From Kordiimonas sp. (GTDB lineage Bacteria; Pseudomonadota; Alphaproteobacteria; Sphingomonadales; Emcibacteraceae): a stretch of DNA of 64,000 nt. Positions 27,548 to 36,148 of the stretch are shown piece by piece. A program made the translations under genes and the position numbers. How positions within the stretch are numbered: position 1 is the first letter of the stretch; each line of letters opens with the position of its first letter. The stretch is from contig PADB01000009.1 in the NCBI GenBank assembly GCA_002700365.1, forward strand, positions 1-64,000. Reading direction: 5' to 3'. The notes under the pieces were generated by a model, which saw nothing but the letters and a program-made list of their open reading frames with translations, was not told where the DNA came from and searched no databases.

Positions 27548-29779
27548 ATGAGTGATATAGGGAGCCCCTCCCGTCCTGACCTGTCCCCACCGGAAGGTAC
27601 GGGACGTGTCGCCCCTTTGTCCACGCCATCCGATAAAAACCCATCACCGCAACAACAACCCGGCAAGCAACAGTCGCAAAAGGATAAGGACGCAACCCCC
27701 TTGCCAAAGGGGCATGACCCTGCGGTCAATCTATCAGCCAGTCTGGCATCGTTACAGCCCGGTCACCGCATTGCGGGGGAATTAAATGGCCATGATGAAG
27801 AAGGCCGCCCTTTGCTCGTGACGCAACAAGGCACCTATGTCCTTACACCTGTACCAAACAGCACCTCGGCAACTACGGCGACGACAGCCTTACCTTTACA
27901 AGATCAACTCCCGCAGCAAGGAACCGTCACCCTTGCAATCAAACAAGTCGATAAAAATGTTCGTGCTGATCTTATATTTACCGAACGTCCACAGACAGCA
28001 GTAGAGACTGCATCAACTGCCAGCCGCGCCCCTATCCCTGTTATGCTGACACTGACAGAACTGGGGCAAGGCACTATACCGTCACCACAGCTCCCAAACA
28101 CTACCGACCCGGCAGCCTTTAACCCCCAGACCGGGCAAAACCCGCAAAGTATTTATCAGGAAAATTTGCGCCATACCGCCGAAAGACTAGCCCATAATTT
28201 ACAACAGATAAAAAATTCGGATTTTTTACTGCCCGCTTCAACGGCCTCTTACCAAACCGCGAAAACAGTCGCCGCAGACCGCCCCGCCGCTGCCTTACCA
28301 CACACCCTGTTACAGCAGTTACAAACCGCCCCACTTTCCGGCCGTCTTGACGCGTTTAATGCCCTCCCCCCGCAATCTGCCAAAATTGCCGCACTCCCTG
28401 TTGTCGCCCCCCTCTCTACACTCGGCACGGCAACACCGCTCAACTTTCGGGCCATTACCTTATCCCTGCCCGGCACAGACACCGCACCAACCGCCCTTCA
28501 AACTATCCCTCCTAAGGGACCCCTGACCCATTTCCCTTTTCAGGTTCATGTGACAGCCAGTCACTTTCATCCCAGTGCACTAAATGGTGCACTAAATAAA
28601 GAGACGGCCCCTTTCACCATTACAGCAAACGTCCCGATCTCTACAACACAGATGGCAGAAATTACACTACAAAGCCCGGTGGCCTTACCCGTCGGCACTT
28701 TATTGACGCTGCAATTTCAGGCAGCCGCCACACAGGATAATACGACAGAAAAAACTTCTGTTAATACAACAACCACTGCCGTACCACCCGCAAACGCTCC
28801 AGACATTCAAACCAGACAAGAGCAAACAACACCCCTCATTGGAAAGGCAGACACAGAAAGCCATTCCGGGGCTATCCCCCCCTCTCTGCAGGATAAAGTA
28901 GTGGAAAGTCATACCCCACGCGCAGAGCAACAACCCCCATCAGGAGCAAACACTACGCCACCCGTCACTTCCTCTACGGGACAGCCTCCCGCATCAGGTA
29001 CCGCGCCGCCGCCGTCATCACCGCCAGCGTTGTTGGCCCAGCCGCCACAACCTTTACCGGAGCTATTACAAAATTGGCAGGTGCTTTCTCATTTACATCT
29101 GAACTTTGCCCCCATAGCAACGGCAGCAAGCAACAACATAATAAATAACTTTGACGGGCGACTACCCAGCCTGTCACAACCACAACAATTACCCGCTAGC
29201 ATTTTATTTTTCCTTGCCGCCATTGGACAAAACAATGCGGCGCGCCTTTGGCTCGGTCCGGATATTAGTCAACAATTAGAACAACAAGGCCACCGCGCCG
29301 CGCTGGCCCGGCTAGATAATGACCTGCAGCGCATTGGACAAATGTTTAATGATCCCGCCAATACGGAATGGCGTCCGGCTATTGTTCCCCTGCAAACACA
29401 AGACGGGCTTCAGGCATTGGCATTTTTATTTCGCCCGCCTACGCCTGATACAGATCATAACCAAGGTGATCCGGATGACATCGATCCTCACAAAAAGGAC
29501 ACAACACGGTTTATCGTGGAAATGAATCTCACACGCCTTGGGGCCCTACAACTGGATGGCTTATTGAAACCGCAACAACTCGATATAATCCTGCGTTCAC
29601 ACACACCGCTATCATCAACAATAAAGTCTGATATCCAGAATATATTCCAGACAGCACTGAGCAAAGCCGATTACCAAGGGCGTTTAGACTTTCAGGTATT
29701 AACGCCTTTTCCAGTCTCTGCCAAAGACTATATCCGCCCGCTAGACACACCGCCCGGACATGATAAAGTCATTATTTAA
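27548..29779 (+). CDS. Second FliK-like protein with a Flg_hook-type C-terminus
   Basis: The 743-residue product is dominated by Pro/Gln/Thr/Ala-rich low-complexity sequence, like a ruler. A small beta-rich segment lies at about 70-140 (GHRIAGELNGHDEEGRPLLVTQQGTY when read in parts). The C-terminal third is folded: LPASILFFLAAIGQNNAARLWLG, then FIVEMNLTRLGALQLDGLL, then LDFQVLTPFP. The MNLTRLGALQLDG stretch resembles the ELGRVDVKL core of Flg_hook domains. It follows flhG by 61 bases and precedes a small unknown gene. A role in hook or rod length, or in substrate switching, is plausible but unproven. Classical FliK is present separately at 12487. Confidence 0.6.
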   Translation: MSDIGSPSRPDLSPPEGTGRVAPLSTPSDKNPSPQQQPGKQQSQKDKDATPLPKGHDPAVNLSASLASLQPGHRIAGELNGHDEEGRPLLVTQQGTYVLTPVPNSTSATTATTALPLQDQLPQQGTVTLAIKQVDKNVRADLIFTERPQTAVETASTASRAPIPVMLTLTELGQGTIPSPQLPNTTDPAAFNPQTGQNPQSIYQENLRHTAERLAHNLQQIKNSDFLLPASTASYQTAKTVAADRPAAALPHTLLQQLQTAPLSGRLDAFNALPPQSAKIAALPVVAPLSTLGTATPLNFRAITLSLPGTDTAPTALQTIPPKGPLTHFPFQVHVTASHFHPSALNGALNKETAPFTITANVPISTTQMAEITLQSPVALPVGTLLTLQFQAAATQDNTTEKTSVNTTTTAVPPANAPDIQTRQEQTTPLIGKADTESHSGAIPPSLQDKVVESHTPRAEQQPPSGANTTPPVTSSTGQPPASGTAPPPSSPPALLAQPPQPLPELLQNWQVLSHLHLNFAPIATAASNNIINNFDGRLPSLSQPQQLPASILFFLAAIGQNNAARLWLGPDISQQLEQQGHRAALARLDNDLQRIGQMFNDPANTEWRPAIVPLQTQDGLQALAFLFRPPTPDTDHNQGDPDDIDPHKKDTTRFIVEMNLTRLGALQLDGLLKPQQLDIILRSHTPLSSTIKSDIQNIFQTALSKADYQGRLDFQVLTPFPVSAKDYIRPLDTPPGHDKVII

Positions 29780-29837
29780 CACAAAGAGACTGCCCCGTAC
29801 CCGTATGGGCATCAATACGCGAACATGAAAGCAGACA

Positions 29838-30200
29838 ATGCCGCCCAGCCCTTATGCCCCGCTTCTAAAAACCCGTAAAAATCTAGCGGAGAAGCACGAC
29901 CTCCTCACACAACACCATATAACTCTTAAAAATGGTGACAGGCTTGAACTTCTTTATATTGCGGACAAACTCATGCTCAACCCCGATGGCCTGCAAGACT
30001 ACTGCCATAACCACCCCTCCCCGTGGCAGGAACAGGTGCTGGCCCAACTGCTCATCGATCTGAATAATGAACTTATCCCCCGCTGGGTCCGTCTGCGCTA
30101 TCAACTGTCCGACCCGACACAGACAACTTTTCTGCTTGAAGACCGCCAACCTGGCTGGAACCGTCCAGACGTTTTGGCACGCCTGCCTTTGTTGTCATAA
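29838..30200 (+). CDS. Small conserved-looking hypothetical protein
   Basis: The 120-residue product is not recognised. It has a basic N-terminus (LLKTRKNLAEKH), a central region (ITLKNGDRLELLYIADKLMLNPDG) and a helical part (QEQVLAQLLIDLNNELIPRWVRLRYQL). No signal, membrane segment or metal motif is visible. It ends the rightward run that starts with fliF, directly after the FliK-like gene, and is followed by a terminator. A flagellar accessory role is inferred from position only. Confidence 0.6.
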   Translation: MPPSPYAPLLKTRKNLAEKHDLLTQHHITLKNGDRLELLYIADKLMLNPDGLQDYCHNHPSPWQEQVLAQLLIDLNNELIPRWVRLRYQLSDPTQTTFLLEDRQPGWNRPDVLARLPLLS

Positions 30201-30250
30201 TATCTTACTGGCCATAAATGGCCGCACCGATAGCCGCACATCAATAAAAA

Positions 30251-30275
30251 AAGCGGGGCTGAACCCCGCTTTTCA
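30251..30275 (+). terminator. Intrinsic terminator at the end of the fliF-to-flhG run
   Basis: AAGCGGGG, a loop of CTGAA and CCCCGCTT with further T form a strong hairpin. An A run before the stem makes it able to work in both directions, serving also the convergent fliJ side. Confidence 0.88.
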
Positions 30276-30342
30276 TATCCTGGTATCAATGCGTCATTTT
30301 AGTCTATACACCTATCCAACCATCAAATTGATGTTCTCTGGC

Positions 30343-30762
30343 CTATGCCTGACGACGCCGATGAATATTCAATGACACTTCATCCAATTCCGCTTGCTGG
30401 CGGCGTTCACGTTTGTGCCGTTCCCGCTCTTGTTCGCGTTGTTCTAAAATTTCATATTGCTTTAGCTCCTGAAACGCTTCGGCAACCTGATCTTTCATTT
30501 CTTCAATAGACACAGAAATATCGGCAATGGACTTTTCCAGTGTTTCGCGACGACGAATAGTTTCTTGCGCGAAGTTAGCATATGAAAAATCGACAATATG
30601 CGACTGTGAAATCACTTTCTTCTCATGTGCAATTTCATTTTCTAAGCCCCGGATTTTCCCCTGAAGCTCGTCCCGCATTATTTCCAAATCTGCCAACTGA
30701 CGTCTTTTTTCGTCTAATTGCCACTTTGTCAAACGAATCATACCTTGCGCTGCTTTACTCAT
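30343..30762 (-). CDS. fliJ: Flagellar export chaperone/coupler FliJ
   Basis: The 139-residue product is almost entirely helical and charged, with the antiparallel coiled-coil composition of FliJ (KWQLDEKRRQLADLE, then RETLEKSIADISVSIEEMKDQ, then QEREQERERHKRERRQQAEL). FliJ sits in the FliI hexamer and couples it to FlhA. It lies directly downstream of fliI on the same strand. Confidence 0.88.
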   Translation of the reverse strand: MSKAAQGMIRLTKWQLDEKRRQLADLEIMRDELQGKIRGLENEIAHEKKVISQSHIVDFSYANFAQETIRRRETLEKSIADISVSIEEMKDQVAEAFQELKQYEILEQREQERERHKRERRQQAELDEVSLNIHRRRQA

Positions 30763-30853
30763 TTACGTTCCGTTTCTTTTTTAACAACGTCATCTGATCT
30801 TACTGATCGCCTGCTGCCCACATCCCTGCGACAACAAAGTCTGGATACCGTCC

Positions 30854-32209
30854 CTATTCTGGCGATACCGGCTCATGATTCACCGGGGCACGTAAAATCT
30901 CTGAAAGTCGCTCATATCCTTGCTCTAAGGACACAGCTTCTTCTTTTTTTTGTCTCAAGAACCCCTCCAAAGCATCATGAAAGCCTATGGCTTCATCCAC
31001 TTCGGGGTTGGCTCCAGGACGATACGCACCCAGTCGGATCATCTCTTCCATGTCATTATATACCGCCATATGTTTACGAGCGGTAACCACGAGCGTATTT
31101 TCTTCATCAGAATTACAATTTGGCATTGTCCTGCTGACCGAACGCAGAATATTAATCGCCGGATAGCGTCCGCGCTCGGCAATTTGCCGGTCTAAAACTA
31201 TATGACCATCCAAAATACCACGTACCGCATCAGATACCGGTTCATTGTGGTCGTCCCCTTCAACCAAAACTGTAAATAGTCCTGTAATTGATCCTTTTTC
31301 CACGCCTGGCCCTGCCCGTTCCAACAGGCGCGGCAATTCTGTAAACACTGTTGGCGTATACCCCTTGCTTGCCGGTGGCTCACCGCCGGCCAGACCGATT
31401 TCGCGTTGTGACATAGCAAAACGCGTCACACTATCCATAAGACATAGGACATCTTTATTCTGATCACGGAAATATTCGCTCACCGTCATCGTTAAATAAG
31501 CGGCCTGACGGCGCATCAATGCTGATTCGTCCGATGTTGCGACAATAACCACACTACGTGCCAATCCCTCTGGCCCCAGATCATCTTCTATAAATTCCTG
31601 AACCTCGCGCCCACGTTCACCGATCAGACCAATCACACTGACATCTGCAGCCGCATTACGTGCCAGCATAGACAGCAATACGGACTTTCCAACGCCCGAT
31701 CCTGCAAAAATGCCCATCCGCTGGCCCCGGCAGCAACTGAGGAATGTATTAATGGCTTTGACACCTAAATCTATTTTTGCGCCTACACGTTGGCGGGTAT
31801 GGGCTGATGGAGGCTGGGCCTTTAGCGGATACCCTTTCACCCCGGCCCGTAACGGCCCCTTGCCATCTACAGGTTCGCCCATGGCATTAATCACCCGCCC
31901 TAACCAGGCATCCGATGGATGCATTAAAGGGGCTGTTTCCGTAATAAATGCCCGGCAACCAACCCCGATACCTTCCAGCGCCCCGAAAGGAAGTAATAAC
32001 GCCTTATCATGAGAGAAGCCGACAACCTCACACGCCACCTTATCTTCATTGCGCCCCTCAACATGCACCAAAGATCCGATGCTCAACATCCGTTGCACAC
32101 CGGCCACTTCCACCAGCAATCCCTGCACGCCAACGACACGGCCATAATATTGCCATGGGCTGATTTGTTGTATCTCTGAAATAAGGCTCCGCACGAAGGC
32201 CCCGCTCAT
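30854..32209 (-). CDS. fliI: Flagellum-specific ATPase FliI
   Basis: The 451-residue product powers and orders flagellar export. It shows Walker [10 protein letters not shown], the [19 protein letters not shown] stretch and Walker [22 protein letters not shown] (in parts), as in F1-beta-like export ATPases. It is divergent from ctrA, with TTAA-rich regulatory DNA between them, and is followed by fliJ. The length is normal. Confidence 0.95.
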   Translation of the reverse strand: MSGAFVRSLISEIQQISPWQYYGRVVGVQGLLVEVAGVQRMLSIGSLVHVEGRNEDKVACEVVGFSHDKALLLPFGALEGIGVGCRAFITETAPLMHPSDAWLGRVINAMGEPVDGKGPLRAGVKGYPLKAQPPSAHTRQRVGAKIDLGVKAINTFLSCCRGQRMGIFAGSGVGKSVLLSMLARNAAADVSVIGLIGERGREVQEFIEDDLGPEGLARSVVIVATSDESALMRRQAAYLTMTVSEYFRDQNKDVLCLMDSVTRFAMSQREIGLAGGEPPASKGYTPTVFTELPRLLERAGPGVEKGSITGLFTVLVEGDDHNEPVSDAVRGILDGHIVLDRQIAERGRYPAINILRSVSRTMPNCNSDEENTLVVTARKHMAVYNDMEEMIRLGAYRPGANPEVDEAIGFHDALEGFLRQKKEEAVSLEQGYERLSEILRAPVNHEPVSPE

Positions 32210-32329
32210 TGAATAAGGCTTTTTTCACCGATAATTGTAAAGCATCACTACCCAAAGGGGCAGTAAAATTAACTATTCCTGCTGATTTATTAAAAAATAT
32301 CTCGTTTCTGGGGCTTTGGTTACAAATTG

Positions 32330-32376
32330 TTAACCAAATATGTTAAGAATTGGAAATGGTTAACGGAAGTGATTAA
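32330..32376. promoter_or_regulatory. Cluster of TTAA half-sites between fliI and ctrA (CtrA-type autoregulation candidate)
   Basis: TTAA occurs at 32330, 32343, 32360 and 32373, three of them followed or preceded by GTTAAC-like context. The two pairs each have a 9-base gap, rather than the 7 of the CtrA consensus. Position in the gap upstream of ctrA and fliI fits autoregulation and flagellar control, but the spacing makes the call uncertain. Confidence 0.4.
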
Positions 32377-32417
32377 CACTTTTATCCGCGCAAACGAGGA
32401 AAAAAGGGGTTTCAAAC

Positions 32418-33125
32418 ATGCGGGTTTTGCTCATAGAAGATGACGCAACAACGTCAAAAAGCATTGAACTGATGCTTAATTCAGAAGGTTTTAATATCTA
32501 CGCAACCGATCTGGGTGAAGAAGGTCTCGACCTGGGTAAGCTATACGATTACGACATTATCCTTCTGGATTTGAATTTACCAGACATGCACGGCTATGAC
32601 GTCTTGAAAAAATTACGTCTGGCGAAAATCAATACACCGATCCTTATTCTTTCCGGCATGAACGAACTGGAAAACAAAGTCAAAGGACTGGGCTTTGGGG
32701 CTGATGACTATCTGACAAAGCCTTTCCATAAAGAAGAACTGGTCGCGCGTATTCAGGCCATTATTCGTCGTTCAAAAGGACATGCTGAATCAATCATTCG
32801 TACCGGGAAACTGGCGGTTAACCTGGATGCCAAAACAGTTGAAGTTGATAGTCAGCGCGTCCACCTAACCGGCAAAGAATATGCCATGCTGGAACTATTA
32901 TCTTTGCGCAAAGGGACGACCCTGACAAAAGAAATGTTCCTGAACCATCTGTATGGTGGCATGGACGAACCGGAATTAAAAATTATTGATGTGTTTATTT
33001 GTAAGTTGCGCAAAAAACTGGCTAATGTCAGCGATGGTGCCAATTACATTGAAACTGTTTGGGGCCGTGGCTATGTGCTGCGTGACCCGGAAGAGATGGA
33101 AACAAGTATGGCGGCCACTGGCTAA
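32418..33125 (+). CDS. ctrA: Cell-cycle and motility master response regulator CtrA
   Basis: The 235-residue product is an OmpR-type regulator closely resembling Caulobacter CtrA. The receiver has E7/D8/D9 and phospho-acceptor D51 ([14 protein letters not shown]) with K in [13 protein letters not shown]. The winged helix has [51 protein letters not shown] in parts. The C-terminus ends in AATG, not the Ala-Ala that serves as a ClpXP signal in Caulobacter. It is alone on its strand, flanked by fliI and cheR. The phosphotransferase gene chpT lies 7 kb away. Confidence 0.95.
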   Translation: MRVLLIEDDATTSKSIELMLNSEGFNIYATDLGEEGLDLGKLYDYDIILLDLNLPDMHGYDVLKKLRLAKINTPILILSGMNELENKVKGLGFGADDYLTKPFHKEELVARIQAIIRRSKGHAESIIRTGKLAVNLDAKTVEVDSQRVHLTGKEYAMLELLSLRKGTTLTKEMFLNHLYGGMDEPELKIIDVFICKLRKKLANVSDGANYIETVWGRGYVLRDPEEMETSMAATG

Positions 33126-33152
33126 CGGCTCTCCAACTGTTCGTTGTGATAT

Positions 33153-33185
33153 AAAAAGGGACGGCATTGCCGTCCCTTTTTATAT
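33153..33185. terminator. Bidirectional intrinsic terminator between ctrA and cheR
   Basis: AAAAAGGGACGGC, loop ATT and GCCGTCCCTTTTT form a symmetrical hairpin with A and T runs on both sides. It can end both the rightward ctrA transcript and the leftward chemotaxis operon. Confidence 0.9.
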
Positions 33186-33245
33186 ATGCAATCCACGCTA
33201 CCGCCTCACATCGAACTTTTCGATGGCCAGTAAACATTTCTCACA

Positions 33246-34085
33246 TCAGCCCACTTTTAAGGCAGGCTGCGCCGCATCAGAGGTAATATACATGCCCCGA
33301 CGCCCCGGCACCGGTTTGAATTGATCGGTAATACCCAATACGGTTTCCGCCGCACCTAAGAATAACGTACCATCATCCGGCATCGCTTTACGCATCCGGT
33401 TCAAAACATCCGCTTTCGTTTCCTGATCGAAATAGATCAACACATTACGGCAGAAAATAACATCAAAACTACCTAATCCGCGAAAACTGTCTAACAGATT
33501 AAATGGGCGGTACGTTACCATGGAACGCAATTCATCATTGATCTGCCACATTTCACCAACTTGTGTGAAATATTTCACCAAAAGTTGAATCGGAAGGCCA
33601 CGTTGCACTTCAAATTGTGAATAGAGACCCGCTTTCGCTTTTTCCAAAACCTGTGTGGATAGGTCAGTGCCTATGATTTCAATCTTCCAGCCTTTCCACA
33701 TGGCCGCGGCTTCTTTTAACAAAATAGCCAATGAATAAGGTTCCTGCCCTGTGGACGCAGCCGCACACCATATCCGCAATCGTTTCGTTGCCGCCCGATC
33801 ACGTTGCATCGCTGGCATGATATGTTCTTTGAAAAGATCGAAAGGCGTATTATCACGGAAAAAGAACGACACATTCGTGGTCATGGCTTCCGTAACTTCG
33901 GCCAGCATGTCTTCACGGCGGCGCAAGCGCACCTCGTTCATCAGGTCATCCAATGTTTCCATGCCTTTTTGCCGCGCCAATGGTGTCAGGCGGCTTTCCA
34001 GCAGGTAAACCTTATCCGGCGTTAAGACCAATCCAGAACGTTCTTTCAGGACGCCGCTGATGAAATCAAAATCTTCTTGTCTCAT
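33246..34085 (-). CDS. cheR: Chemotaxis protein methyltransferase CheR
   Basis: The 279-residue product methylates receptor glutamates using SAM. It has an N-terminal helical domain (DFDFISGVLKERSGLVLTPDKVYLLESRL) and a methyltransferase domain (RIWCAAASTGQEPYSLAILLKE, then FDVIFCRNVLIYFD, in parts). The gene overlaps the end of cheB by four bases and is the last gene of the che operon. Confidence 0.94.
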   Translation of the reverse strand: MRQEDFDFISGVLKERSGLVLTPDKVYLLESRLTPLARQKGMETLDDLMNEVRLRRREDMLAEVTEAMTTNVSFFFRDNTPFDLFKEHIMPAMQRDRAATKRLRIWCAAASTGQEPYSLAILLKEAAAMWKGWKIEIIGTDLSTQVLEKAKAGLYSQFEVQRGLPIQLLVKYFTQVGEMWQINDELRSMVTYRPFNLLDSFRGLGSFDVIFCRNVLIYFDQETKADVLNRMRKAMPDDGTLFLGAAETVLGITDQFKPVPGRRGMYITSDAAQPALKVG

Positions 34086-35242
34086 TTGCCGCCTCCAATC
34101 AATATGCTACTCACGCGTTTTCCGATTTGGTCCAGCGGCAACAGCTCATTACACAGCCCAGCTTCACTGACGGCACCCGGCATTCCCCAAACAACACTGC
34201 TTTTTTCGTCCTGCGCCAATACGGCCCCTCCTGCTTTAACAACAGTATGGCATCCGTTCATGCCGTCCTGCCCCATGCCTGTCAAAATTACGCCCAATAC
34301 ATCGGCCCCGTAACACGATACGATGCTGTCAAACATAGGATCAACGGCCGGACGGCAGAAATTCACCGGGGCATCCTGATCCAGTTTAATGACTTTATGA
34401 CCATCTTTAGAGATGATCCGCATATGAAAATCGCCCGGTGCGATATACACTTTTCCGGCTTCCAATACATCGCCATCGGCAGCCTCTTTGCAGGGCAATT
34501 TTGTTGATTGCGTCAAATGCTGTGCCAATATCGTTGTAAATGTCGGCGGCATATGCTGCGTAATCACCACAGGTACTTTAATGGGCTTCTTTATATCCGA
34601 CAGGAATGTCTGCAACGCCTGCGGTCCCCCTGTGGAACTACCAATCGCCAGAATTTTTGCATTTAACGTCGCCAATGAACGCAATTTTGGTGCATCCGAA
34701 ATCTTACGGCGTCCCGCGACGACGCTTTTACGTTGCGCGGAGAATTTTTCTGCCTCGGCAAAAGGTGTGCCGCCTGATTGACGCCGTGCCGCTGCTCCCA
34801 AGGCTTTGACTTTATTAATTAATTCATCGCGAAACTTGGAAGACGCACTGACCTCACGGCTGCTTTCCGGTTTGGGAATATAATCCGCGGCACCACGGGC
34901 CAACGCCTTCATGCTGACTTCGGCATTACGTTTCGTCAATGTAGACGCCATAATGACCTGAACACCCGGGATTTCTTCGATTATTTTTGGTAATGCCGTT
35001 AACCCGTCCATTTCCGGCATTTCAATATCCAGAACCACAATTTCCGGACGCTGGCTTTTTAATGATTTTAATGCCATTGCCCCGTTACTGGCCGTCCCTA
35101 CTATCGTTACCGCATCCTCTGCTTCAAGCCAGCGTGCAATCAACCCGCGTATCACGGCGGAATCATCCACGACCATGACACGGTAAGGGCCGGATTTTGT
35201 TGCCATTGTTTGTGGCACTGTTTTCGTTACGTTAGACTGCAC
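34082..35242 (-). CDS. cheB: Chemotaxis response regulator and receptor methylesterase CheB
   Basis: From the GTG at 35242 the product is 386 residues. AAGGA lies 7 bases upstream of this GTG. A longer frame from 35311 would overlap cheY and add non-family residues. The receiver has VMVVDDSAVIRG and VVLDIEMPEMDGL. The esterase has the catalytic serine in AIGSSTGGPQAL, histidine in ITQHMPPTF and aspartate in MGQDGMNG. It lies between cheY and cheR. Confidence 0.93.
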   Translation of the reverse strand: MQSNVTKTVPQTMATKSGPYRVMVVDDSAVIRGLIARWLEAEDAVTIVGTASNGAMALKSLKSQRPEIVVLDIEMPEMDGLTALPKIIEEIPGVQVIMASTLTKRNAEVSMKALARGAADYIPKPESSREVSASSKFRDELINKVKALGAAARRQSGGTPFAEAEKFSAQRKSVVAGRRKISDAPKLRSLATLNAKILAIGSSTGGPQALQTFLSDIKKPIKVPVVITQHMPPTFTTILAQHLTQSTKLPCKEAADGDVLEAGKVYIAPGDFHMRIISKDGHKVIKLDQDAPVNFCRPAVDPMFDSIVSCYGADVLGVILTGMGQDGMNGCHTVVKAGGAVLAQDEKSSVVWGMPGAVSEAGLCNELLPLDQIGKRVSSILIGGGK

Positions 35243-35261
35243 GAATAATTCCTTGTGTTGC

Positions 35262-35627
35262 TTACAGCAATCCCACCTGAGAAAATTTGGACTCAATAAT
35301 CTCACGATCAAAAGGTTTCATAATATATTCATCCGCACCGGCAGCGATGGCGGCACTGATATGCGCCATATCATTCTCGGTCGTACAGAACACAACCACG
35401 GGGCTGTCGCCGCCGCTTGATTTACGCAAGTTTTTCAGAAAATCCAGCCCGTTCATTACAGGCATATTCCAATCTAACAAAACCACGTCTGGCATCGCCC
35501 GCGTACATGAATCCAGGGCATCCTGCCCGTCTACCGCTTCTTCGATGTCAAAGTTCAATTCTTCTAAAATCCGGCGGGCCACTTTACGAATGACCTTTGA
35601 ATCATCAACTACAAGACAGGACTTCAT
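35262..35627 (-). CDS. cheY: Chemotaxis response regulator CheY
   Basis: The 121-residue single receiver domain starts at the ATG preceded by GGAG (MKSCLVVDDSKVIRK). The phospho-acceptor is in VVLLDWNMPVMNGLDF, with T in VFCTTEND and K in EYIMKPFD. Once phosphorylated by CheA it acts on the motor switch. It sits between cheW and cheB. Confidence 0.92.
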   Translation of the reverse strand: MKSCLVVDDSKVIRKVARRILEELNFDIEEAVDGQDALDSCTRAMPDVVLLDWNMPVMNGLDFLKNLRKSSGGDSPVVVFCTTENDMAHISAAIAAGADEYIMKPFDREIIESKFSQVGLL

Positions 35628-35672
35628 CATATTCTCCAACAATGCCCGTTACGTTCTCATTTCTAAGCTGCC

Positions 35673-36125
35673 TTACGCAGCCGTTGCCTGTTCCAGACCG
35701 AAGTCCAAAAGCCGCTCGACATCCAAAATAACCAATAACTGATCTTCTAGGCGGTAAATACCGCTTGATACTTCTTGCCACCGTGCATCCAGCGTCACCG
35801 GATTTCGCTCAAACCGGTCCTCCGGCAAAGCCAACACTTCACCCACGGAATCAATTAACAAGCTATAGGGCTCCCCCTGATGTTCAACGACAACGCTCAT
35901 ACAGCGGTCAACATCTTCGAAAGCCGTCAGGCTTAACCGTTCTCGCAAGTCTATTGCCGTGACGATTTTTCCCCGCAAATTCAACACGCCGGCTACAGCC
36001 TTTGGCGAACGCGGAATGGCCGTAATATTATGAGGAGATAAAACATCATGCACCTCCAGCACAGGTATACCTAAAAGCTGCCCGGCCAGACGTATGGTCA
36101 CAAATTGACGATTAACAGTAGTCAT
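35673..36125 (-). CDS. cheW: Chemotaxis coupling protein CheW
   Basis: The 150-residue product is a single CheW SH3-like domain that bridges receptors and CheA. Typical segments are FVTIRLAGQLLGIPVLEVHDVL, then GVLNLRGKIVTAIDLRERL, and LLIDSVGEVLALPEDRF (in parts). It lies 23 bases downstream of cheA. Confidence 0.94.
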   Translation of the reverse strand: MTTVNRQFVTIRLAGQLLGIPVLEVHDVLSPHNITAIPRSPKAVAGVLNLRGKIVTAIDLRERLSLTAFEDVDRCMSVVVEHQGEPYSLLIDSVGEVLALPEDRFERNPVTLDARWQEVSSGIYRLEDQLLVILDVERLLDFGLEQATAA

Positions 36126-36148
36126 AATGTCTTCCTAATCCTTTACAC

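Noticed and set aside
35243-35311. Longer cheB starting at 35311
   Set aside because: It would overlap the cheY coding end and add residues unlike CheB; a GTG at 35242 has a ribosome-binding site.
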